A DNA stretch of 28,095 nucleotides from Fragilariopsis cylindrus CCMP1102 (taxonomy: Eukaryota; Bacillariophyta; Bacillariophyceae; Bacillariales; Bacillariaceae): positions 1-28,095 of the forward strand of contig FMBT01000038.1 in the NCBI GenBank assembly GCA_900095095.1, written 5' to 3'. The notes beneath the pieces are model-generated. The model saw only the letters and a list, made by a program, of their open reading frames with translations, did not search any database and had not been told where the DNA came from. The translations under genes were made by a program, and so were the position numbers. Below are positions 21,351-28,095 of the stretch, piece after piece. How positions within the stretch are numbered: the first letter of the stretch is position 1; each line of letters begins with the position of its first letter.

Positions 21351-22186
21351 TATCATACATAATGCATATTATTATGCATGGTACTCAGTTGATGATTAGT
21401 TTTTTACTTATGGTATAATAATTGTTACATTAATACCATACTGTACGGTATTCACGATTAGGTGTCATACTATAATATTATATTTTTCACGCGCATCACC
21501 GACGCTAAAAATATTAAATAAGAGTTTTTTCGTCCTTATAAAATTGATAGTCCGTCCGAGCGCTCTAAAATCAGGTATTTAAAGTGTCGAATGGTGAAAA
21601 ACAGTGTTCTCTTTAGTGATCAGCTGAAAAGCGAACGTAATGCTGGAAGCAACACGATCAACTTCAACGTGTATGATAGTGGAATATGTACTTCCTCCGT
21701 GCACCGTAAAGTACACAGGCGCGCTATGGTGAGGAATTAAAGTTTCACACCATAAAAGCGTGGAGAGTGTGTGTCGAAAACAATTCAAAATCTGATTGTA
21801 TTTTTTTAATTTCCTACCTGTTGATTCTTGGGTAGATTTTAAAGGATTCTCCACGCTTTTATTGTGCGAAACTTTAATTCTTCACTATAATGCGTGTGCA
21901 CTTTGCGGTGCACGGAGGAAGTACGGGTATTGACTGGCTCGTACAATCACGTGGCCTAAAAAATATTCGAAAAAAATGATGGAAAATGCTTTTGTACGCG
22001 ACACAAAATCAAGATCGATAGTAAAATAAACTCATAGATTGCCTGCCTTCTGACACCTTCTTCGAAAAAGTTTTTTTTGGTAAAACTTCTCTTTTACTTC
22101 TGTGCATATTACCAAGCAGTCGTGATTTACTTCATAATATATATCTCAAGACCAGAAAAAAGAAAGTTGATTGTTGTGTTGATAAG
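21351..22186. other. spacer upstream of the U-box gene, with inverted repeat
   Basis: AT-rich sequence with no supportable gene. It contains the inverted repeat described separately (21684-21923) and, after it, about 260 bp that should include the U-box gene promoter. The minus-strand frame at 21579-21854 runs through one arm and the loop of the hairpin and is not protein-like. Confidence 0.5.
21684..21923. repeat. long imperfect inverted repeat (arms ~75-80 bp, loop ~83 bp)
   Basis: The left arm, about 21689-21765 (starting tacttcctccgtgcacc, ending aaaagcgtggag), is the reverse complement of the right arm 21849-21923 at about 85% identity with two small indels. Weaker similarity continues outward a few bases to about 21684. 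The loop 21766-21848 is unrelated AT-rich sequence. This is the form of a small foldback or MITE-type element, or of a transcribed hairpin. No clear target-site duplication could be assigned by eye. Confidence 0.82.
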
Positions 22187-22816
22187 ATGCCACGCTATCT
22201 CGTTAATGTTGAAATCAATGATGTTCTTTCTGACGAAGCCACCAGCAGTGATAGTAGCGACTGCACCGACGATGAATTCAATATCGACATCCCAGAATCG
22301 TTCATTTGCCCTTTAACTCTAGAAATATACAGAGATCCATTAATGTCACGATGCGGTAAAAATTTCGAGCGTAAAGCGATCGTGGAGTGGTTGGATAGAG
22401 GGAATGATACCTGTCCGTTGACACGACAGCCATTGAGCTTATCTTTGCTTGTACCCAACGCCAAGCTGCGGATAGAGGTCGATGGATGGAAACGAAGACA
22501 CGGTTTTGAAACCAAGACGTTTGATAAAAGTAATGAGACACCACCACAACAAATGAGGAATCAGCAATTCCTTTGCAATATTGATACGGATATGTTGCAT
22601 AATATTCTACAAGATGATCACGAAAATCGACAAGAAGGGAGGGAGACGACTACTCATTCCGAAGAAGACAATAATTATCAACGTCAACGTCGTCGTCGTC
22701 GAGATGCTCGTTCGACAGGATTCTCACCCACACCCCAACGGCAACGGCGAGGATTTACAACCTTACTTGGTGAGGCATTGAATGCTGTTCGTCATCCTTC
22801 CCTTACGGGTAATTAA
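22187..22816 (+). CDS. U-box domain protein, probable E3 ubiquitin ligase
   Basis: The 209-residue single-exon frame starts at a true ATG. An acidic Ser/Asp N-terminus (residues 10-35) precedes a U-box at about residues 35-107: IPESFICPLTLEIYRDPLM, GKNFERKAIVEWL, CPLTRQPLSLSLLVPNAKLR, IEVDGWKRRHG. The U-box is a RING-like fold without zinc that binds E2 enzymes to ubiquitinate targets. The C-terminal half is hydrophilic, with an Arg run (RQRRRRRDAR) and a short hydrophobic end (FTTLLGEALNAVRHPSL); no ARM, WD40 or TPR repeat is present to suggest a substrate. Small U-box proteins of this shape are frequent in diatoms (recall). No frame break is seen. Confidence 0.9.
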   Translation: MPRYLVNVEINDVLSDEATSSDSSDCTDDEFNIDIPESFICPLTLEIYRDPLMSRCGKNFERKAIVEWLDRGNDTCPLTRQPLSLSLLVPNAKLRIEVDGWKRRHGFETKTFDKSNETPPQQMRNQQFLCNIDTDMLHNILQDDHENRQEGRETTTHSEEDNNYQRQRRRRRDARSTGFSPTPQRQRRGFTTLLGEALNAVRHPSLTGN

Positions 22817-24233
22817 ATCAGATTAGATCCTTATTATCTTGAATCTTCGAAAAGCTGCAGCTACATCATAGCTGCTGCTATATTTCATTGATTTTTGATC
22901 ATAACCGTCTACTAATACCGTACCCGATATTATACTGTATGGACCTCATCATGTTCCTACTAAATAACAAGATTAATTATATGTAAAACATTATAGTCAA
23001 TTTGTTCTCTAAAATTCGCAATCCTCCTCTCTTATGCACGCACCTCTTGTGGCGATTCAAAAATTTGCCTGCCATCCCTATACAACCTCACAGAATTTTA
23101 CTCAAGGGCCCGAATGAACCCAAACTTTTCGTCCCTACTAAGAGTACCATTTCTTTTGATACATTTATATTAAATAGATCGATATCAATGGAGGTACGGT
23201 CACATTCCCCATTCTTGTCGTATCAATGGAATGATTTCTTCTTTAAAATAATAATAATTTTCCTTTCGTCGCGAGGTATCGCGCCCATCAGAGGACACGC
23301 GCTAGGTTTTTATCTTGGCAAGATATTATTTGTTGTTCCTTTCCTCAATAGCACTGTGTCATGTTCTTGTTATCCTGATGATGTGGAAAGGGTTAGAAGC
23401 TACATGTATGATATTATTTGATCCGAGGAACATTGTTGAAACATACATATTTTGTTACCATCAAACATGTCCTTCATAATAATTCTGGCAAGCTTTATAA
23501 ATTTTGATACAGTGTGTAAATAAAGTTGATTTACCTTACGAAAAGAAAAGGTTGTCTAAGAACATAAAGAGCCCACACTTCTTTCTTTTTTCTTCAGAAT
23601 GTGTACACCCACCTTTTAAATATGTTTGATAGTAAAAATGTAGAATTTGGTTCTTCAGCAAGGATAGGCAAAACTCTCTAAAAAGAAAAACAGTTTGAAC
23701 TGCTGATATACTAGGGGATTGGTCTAATAAAGAACAGAGGTAGAATATCAAGTTATAATAGTATAAAGATAGACCTGTAGTACTTGGTTTTGCACTCAGA
23801 CAAGAACTAGTAGGAGGGAGGAAATCTGAACGCCAGAATAGTTCAACTTGGATCCGAGTTCTGCCATGCCCCAAGTTCAGTGCCAAGCCCGCCCCTTCTC
23901 CTTCAAGTGTAGGCAGCCCCAGTTCTACTCCCAGCTTCTCCCCATCAGCAATATATATTGGGCAATGTGTTAAAGTAGTGTGTAAATAAAAGCAATAATC
24001 AAAGTTAAAAAGACTGGCTTCTTGTACTACTTGTCACAACATGCTTTAGTTGCTCTTATCGCTAGCTATGCAACTAGCTATAAAAATAGGTATGATTTAG
24101 CCCTAATTATTAAGCTACTGGCTAAGTCGTGCCGTGGCATTTAAAACGCCATGAATTGCTGTCGTCGATCGAGTAAGAACTTGTGAACTGTAAAAACTTC
24201 AAAACCACTGTCTGTACAGTATTCTTCAGAAGG
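22817..24233. other. 1.4 kb spacer with element remnant
   Basis: After the U-box 3' UTR comes the second recombinase-element remnant (23015-23260). Two segments around 23510 and 23975 share gtgtgtaaataaa. A C-rich patch at 23862-23945 would encode Ser/Pro repeats on the plus strand (SPSSVGSPSSTPSFSPSA) but has no start or supporting frame. The 116-codon minus frame at 23536-23886 has no recognisable content. Confidence 0.45.
23015..23260 (-). pseudogene. second, shorter remnant of the Crypton-like element
   Basis: The sequence around 23015-23260 aligns, in the same orientation, with 20325-20490 inside the larger decayed element. Shared anchors are the exact 16-mer gatatcaatggaggta (20423-20438 and 23181-23196) and a cctc-ctcttatg-cacctctt block (about 20332-20355 and 23022-23048). 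The spacing between anchors differs by about 65 bp. The minus-strand peptide at the anchor (VPPLISI here, IPPLISF in copy 1) is similar. No open frame remains. The identity of the element depends on copy 1. Confidence 0.5.
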
Positions 24234-25496
24234 ATGAACGAACAAGATGATATCTTAGCTGGAAAGATTGGCCTATTAATTAGCGTCATTCTCTGGTTGA
24301 TCTGCACTTGGCGATTGTGTTTTCATGCTAGGAGACGGCAGAATGATCAATTGCAGGTTTCAATTGTACGAGAAAATCAGCAACGATTGACGGCCCCTGG
24401 TGTACGATGGGTCACTCGTCGGCGTGCCTTTCATACCTTGTTGTGGTAAGACGCTTCGGGTCGGAGTCGAGAAACATCAAGGCTATCTTTACAATGATAT
24501 TTCCTCCCCGTCTCTAAATTTCTCTACCTCTTTTGTTCTTTTTATTCGTTTTACCTACTAGGATGGCAACACTTTGTGAGATTGTTTCGTATGCCGACCT
24601 TTCTGGAATTCTTCCCTTCACTAATGATCGGGTATTGGCAGATAATATTGGTTATGTTATTCTACACGTGGTAGCAAGGACTCTTCAGCTTCTCGCTTTT
24701 TCTACAGTGACAGAAATATGGCTCCGAACTTCGATAGATGCGGACCCTAGATCATTGGAATCGAGAATATCAACCGAAGATTTCTTGTATCATTGGCTGC
24801 CACCCATATTTATGTTTTCCACGGCACTTTTAGTTGTCGCATCTGTCTTTTTATCGGCGGTAATTTTTGAACGAAACCCACATGCCCCTACCCCTGAATC
24901 TAACTTACTCATACAAATTTCAATGCTTCAAACTCTTCTTGAGGCGGCGTTATATGGGCAAAACTGTGTGATGGTTGTGTTATCCATCGATATGACCTCG
25001 AGATGCATTTTCAACTTGGTTCCGTCATGGAAAGAAGGTTTACCTGATTTCAAAAGCTGTTGGTCCCATGATCTTAAGCTGCTTAGCATATGCATCGAGG
25101 TTTGGCTGGTTGATTATTGCATACAAAGACCAAGATAGACGAGATAGCTGGGCATGGTGGATTAGTTTTGCTTGGACACCCACGATAGTTGTATCAATTG
25201 TGCTACTCTATTCGGTACGAAAACGAGACTCCGCTGTAGACTTTGAAGCGATCGAAAATAATGCTACAGTCGATAATGACGTCGTTGGTAGCAGCGACGG
25301 CAATAACAACCTACAAGAATCACTGTTGCGACCGCAGCCGCCAGAAGAAGCTTTTCGTGCATTCCATAACTTTCGAAGGGGAGACGAAGATTTGAATGAT
25401 TCATTTAGTATTGGCAGCCCTATGCCACGTCGAAACTTACTGGAAGTAGATGAAGACGAGTCGCCAACAATGGAGGAAATTAGCCGAAGTGCGTAG
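24234..25496 (+). CDS. multi-pass (probably seven-helix) membrane protein, TOM1/THH1-like at most
   Basis: Exon 1 is 24234-24445, a 116 bp intron 24446-24561 (gtaaga...ttacctactag) and exon 2 24562-25496. Hydrophobic helices in order: GKIGLLISVILWLICTW; AFHTLLWMATLCEIVSYADL; IGYVILHVVARTLQLLAFST; LPPIFMFSTALLVVASVFLS; SMLQTLLEAALYGQNCVMVV; ISKAVGPMILSCLAY...GWLIIAY; WWISFAWTPTIVVSIVLLYS. The tail of about 95 residues is polar and acidic with RNLLEVDEDESPTMEEISRS. Charge and spacing resemble plant TOM1/THH1-type seven-helix proteins, but the match is weak and other seven-helix families are possible. The frame changes between helices 5 and 6. Adding one base to the A-run at 25031 and one near 25044 gives PSWKRRFTLISKAVGPM, a positively charged loop as expected; a single surplus base is the alternative. 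Confidence 0.7.
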
Positions 25497-26024
25497 TCTT
25501 ATTTACCCCATAAAAATACGCTGAAATTGTTACCCTAAAAAATCGAATACCAAATTTTCCAGAGGAAATATTTGATGAATAAGAAAATACTTTCTGATAG
25601 ACGAAGATCAATTATTAAAATCCTGTGCATCGAGGCCCGTACAGTCACTTAGTAAAGTGCCTTATAATATTCTGGCTTTTAGCCTCGCACATCTCAAGGT
25701 GGTTCTAAAAATTAAAACCCACATGCATTATGTCACACTGGTTTGTTACTCTAATGGATCATGACACTGTCCTTATTGGCAGCAACAACAACGACTGCGA
25801 AGAAAAAGTATTTTAACGTATGCGCACTGGTAGCTACATAGTTTGTAGACCAGAAACAATAGAAAACAACAAAACGAAACATCAGGAATTACTTGATTAT
25901 AAAATATGCTACCTTACGATATTCAATATCCGTCTTAATTAATTGTGGAATAAATAGACTAAAATTTAAAACCTGTCTGTTATTCTTTGAAGGGATAATA
26001 TGAATAGCTATAATGATACTTCGC
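25497..26024. other. intergenic region between convergent genes
   Basis: This 528 bp separates the membrane-protein and bL25-like genes, whose 3' ends face each other. AT-rich, with several A-runs and no coding frame of interest. It should hold both transcript ends. Confidence 0.5.
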
Positions 26025-27071
26025 TTATTCTGCCTTGGCAGCCTCGCCGCCTCCTTCAGCACCGTCGATTTCATCGTCAGCCATGGCAGCCGATCTGCCT
26101 CCTCTTACGGGACCTATAATGAAATCCACTAAATTTAAACGATCGATGGCCTTCACACCGTCGGGGAAAATAACACGATCCATTCGAATCACATCTTTCA
26201 CTTGTAATCCTGTACATTCCACTTCCAATGCATCTGGTATTGGTACCCCTTCTTCTACAAAGCACTTAACGAATTTTGTGACAGGTATAATAAATCCATC
26301 ACGTTTCAGCGCTGGACTCTCTTCCGTGTTGATGTATGTTACAGGGAGTGCCAGCGGTCGACCTGCATGATACCGAACGAAGTTTGCGCAATAAATCTCT
26401 CCTTTTACAGGATGTCGTTGTACGCTGCTAGGAACGACACGATGAACTGTTCCTTCTGTATCACTTTCGCTTTCAAATACAGTTAAATCATAAACACGAC
26501 TTTCAAATCGACGATGATACCTATCAAGCTCACGTTGAAGTTCTGCCCATTTTGTCTTCAAAAGAACCTTGGAAGACGAATCCGATGATAGGATATTCAA
26601 ATTTGGATCACTTCCGAACAAAAGTCCTGGTATAATGTCGCTTCTTCGGAGACGATCACACGATCTTGTTCCCTCTTCTTCTCTCAAATAAGTGTTCAAA
26701 ACTCGAATGTTCAAGCTTTGTTGTTCTGCATTTCCGAGTCCGCGATCCACACGAGGATCGCCGTATTTTCTGTCCTTCTTGGCAGGGATTCCGTTATCCT
26801 TTTCTTCAATTCCAAATTCTCTAAGAAGTTCATCGGGAATAGTGATACCGCTAGTAATCTCTTCGTCACCAGTCTCGCCACCATTTCCAAAATTGGAACG
26901 AAGATAATCTTCTATTTCCGGATTAGCCTCTACATCCTTTGACGTTAAACCTGCGACGAGTTTCCCTGGATCCATCGTACCCGAACTACTTGCACTCCGC
27001 CATTGTTGGTGCAAAGAGAGCCCCCTCCTTCGACAGCTTCGACCTAAAATGGAACCTATACAATGGGCCAT
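26025..27071 (-). CDS. mitochondrial large-subunit ribosomal protein bL25-like (Ctc/TL5 family)
   Basis: The 348-residue frame starts at the ATG giving MAHCIGSILGRSCRRRGLSL; the Arg/Ser-rich, acid-free N-terminus is a typical mitochondrial presequence. After a linker of roughly 110 residues the bL25 features appear: CDRLRRSDIIPGLLFGSDPN, then VYDLTVF, then VVPSSVQRHPVKGEIYCANF (the vQ-x-HP block that precedes the beta barrel), and the TL5-like C-terminal domain with DALEVECTGLQVKDVIRMDR followed by FPDGVKAID. The bacterial proteins bind 5S rRNA; mitochondrial versions are longer, as here. The C-terminus is low-complexity (DDEIDGAEGGGEAAKAE). No introns or frame breaks. Family assignment is by motif order without a search. 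Confidence 0.8.
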   Translation of the reverse strand: MAHCIGSILGRSCRRRGLSLHQQWRSASSSGTMDPGKLVAGLTSKDVEANPEIEDYLRSNFGNGGETGDEEITSGITIPDELLREFGIEEKDNGIPAKKDRKYGDPRVDRGLGNAEQQSLNIRVLNTYLREEEGTRSCDRLRRSDIIPGLLFGSDPNLNILSSDSSSKVLLKTKWAELQRELDRYHRRFESRVYDLTVFESESDTEGTVHRVVPSSVQRHPVKGEIYCANFVRYHAGRPLALPVTYINTEESPALKRDGFIIPVTKFVKCFVEEGVPIPDALEVECTGLQVKDVIRMDRVIFPDGVKAIDRLNLVDFIIGPVRGGRSAAMADDEIDGAEGGGEAAKAE

Positions 27072-27735
27072 GGTAGTGGGCAATAAATTATTAATTAGCG
27101 TACGATTGTGCTTCTTGACGAAAGCCTTTATTGTCGGTTGATGTGCTTTGCTGTTTTATGTGGATGGCATCCGATGCAGGGGTGGCGAAATGATTCGATG
27201 AGCAGCCAAATAATTATACACAGTAGCGCCGTGTGCCGTACGTTAACGTTTCACATAGTTAATAAAAAAGTGAAATAACACCTTTTCTCATGACCCCCTT
27301 CCCACAAATGAATTGTTAGCATTTTTCTGAACGTAAAATCACCGTTACCGTATTGTACTGTAGAAAAAGAAGATACTAATACGATCATCATATTCATACT
27401 ATCTAGTACTATAAAATGGCTTCTTATATTTGAATACTAGTATGTTCTGTAGGAACCGAAATATTGCTACAGAGCCACGTATTCAATTTTCGCGTAGGAG
27501 TAATATAGTGTAACAGCAAAACGAGCTTTCCTCTACTATGTTTTATTTGTATATTATTTTATTTTCATCGTCGTAACTTTTCAAGAAAATCGTCTTTTGA
27601 TATTACAATTATGTGCAATTGCAACCTGTGTATATTTATATTCGGTCGAGGATAATAGGAAAAATTTAACTTTCCCCTCCCAATACCCGCAACTCCAGAG
27701 ATAACACTATATTATATATATATATTAGATATTGT
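27072..27735. other. intergenic region between two minus-strand genes
   Basis: This 664 bp contains the 5' region of the bL25-like gene and the 3' region of the ATP phosphoribosyltransferase gene. A (TA)n tract lies at about 27710-27727, just after the latter's stop codon. No coding content is seen. Confidence 0.5.
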
Positions 27736-28089
27736 TTACATACGAGAATTATTCAATTCAAGAACTAAGATATCGGTAGCGCCAACGTCATGAAGTGCAT
27801 CCATCTTGTCCGACACTTCTTTCTTAAGAATAAGCGCAGACACAGCTTTATCTTTACCACCTTCAAGACTTGTTACGGTTGGAGATTTTTTCCCTGGAGT
27901 TACGAGGATAGCAGCTTGGAACAATTCATTAGAAATATTGTACATCATCATTACATACTTTCTGGACGTAATATAACCCTCAATACGCCTTTGAAGCTTC
28001 GCAACAAGGTCTTTATGTTCTGAGTGGGGATTTGAAATCAACACAGCTTGTGTGCTTAAGATGTCATGGACGACTTCTAATCCAGCAGC
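27736..28089 (-). CDS. ATP phosphoribosyltransferase, last exon (partial gene)
   Basis: The enzyme catalyses the first step of histidine synthesis, joining ATP and PRPP. This exon encodes the end of the catalytic part (GLEVVHDILSTQAVLISNP) and the regulatory C-terminal domain of the long-form HisG family: LVAKLQRRIEGYITSRKYVM, MMYNI, then AAILVTPGKKSPTVTSLEGG, VSALILKKEVSDKMDAL, GATDILVLELNN. That ACT-like domain binds histidine for feedback inhibition, so the enzyme should be feedback-regulated. In frame upstream is a stop (aaa tag) directly before GCTGCTGGA, best read as a splice acceptor ...aaatag at 28090-28095, so the exon begins at 28089 and the rest of the gene lies beyond the window edge. 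Confidence 0.92.
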   Translation of the reverse strand, partial: AAGLEVVHDILSTQAVLISNPHSEHKDLVAKLQRRIEGYITSRKYVMMMYNISNELFQAAILVTPGKKSPTVTSLEGGKDKAVSALILKKEVSDKMDALHDVGATDILVLELNNSRM

Positions 28090-28095
28090 CTATTT

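Noticed and set aside
23002-23421. 139-codon plus-strand ORF
   Set aside because: Overlaps the second element remnant on the opposite strand and has no recognisable content.
23536-23886. 116-codon minus-strand ORF
   Set aside because: Low-complexity Phe/Leu-rich translation, no family features, no splice or start support.
24966-25002. A 37 bp intron in the seven-helix protein gene
   Set aside because: Frame-compatible gt-ag segment but much shorter than the other introns in the window (112-260 bp) and it would remove part of helix 5.
1-28095. tRNA, rRNA, CRISPR array, viral genes or a biosynthetic cluster
   Set aside because: No tRNA B-box with a matching cloverleaf, no regularly spaced identical repeats and no viral hallmark protein were seen; neighbouring genes belong to unrelated pathways.

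Overview
This window looks like nuclear DNA from a photosynthetic stramenopile, most likely a diatom (inference). Reasons: AT-rich sequence, spliceosomal GT-AG introns of roughly 110-260 bp, genes packed on both strands, plant/protist-type metabolic genes (glycine cleavage H protein, the regulatory domain of ATP phosphoribosyltransferase), Asn-rich linkers, a Pro/Thr-tailed secreted trypsin, and decayed tyrosine-recombinase DNA of the Ndc10/GCR1 (Crypton-like) type that is common in diatoms. No bacterial operons, rRNA, tRNA, CRISPR array or virus was seen.

Layout. 387-1805 (-): secreted Ala/Thr-rich repetitive protein, followed by a 1.3 kb spacer with a degenerate ~60-67 bp tandem repeat. 3166-5509 (-): NDOR1/Tah18-type diflavin reductase of cytosolic Fe-S assembly. 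6351-7719 (+): secreted trypsin-like protease with a Pro/Thr stalk. 7934-9246 (-): MYND zinc-finger protein with an MSS51-like C-terminus. 9819-10376 (-): probable small two-exon gene of unknown function. 10515-12322 (-): four-exon GT31 / core-1 galactosyltransferase-like type II membrane protein. 13938-16417 (+): replication factor MCM10. 16747-17477 (-): glycine cleavage H protein, two exons. 17933-18826 (+): Mpv17/PMP22 membrane protein, two exons. 19100-21350 (-): decayed Crypton-like tyrosine recombinase. 21684-21923: long imperfect inverted repeat. 22187-22816 (+): U-box protein. 23015-23260: second remnant of the recombinase element. 24234-25496 (+): probable seven-helix membrane protein. 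26025-27071 (-): mitochondrial bL25-like ribosomal protein. 27736-28089 (-): last exon of ATP phosphoribosyltransferase, cut by the window edge.

The genes are independent housekeeping or cell-surface genes; I see no cluster acting as one system. The most important cross-cutting observation is that at least five otherwise well conserved genes (diflavin reductase, trypsin, MSS51-like, MCM10, seven-helix protein) are broken by single-base frame changes. Nearly all of them are repaired by lengthening a short homopolymer by one base. This pattern fits uncorrected long-read assembly error far better than gene death, and anyone using an automatic annotation here would get fragments.

The most unusual biological content is the pair of decayed recombinase remnants with the hairpin-forming inverted repeat between them, the Ala/Thr-rich alternating-residue secreted protein whose antisense strand is also largely open, and the galactosyltransferase in which the DXD metal motif is replaced by N-D-H.
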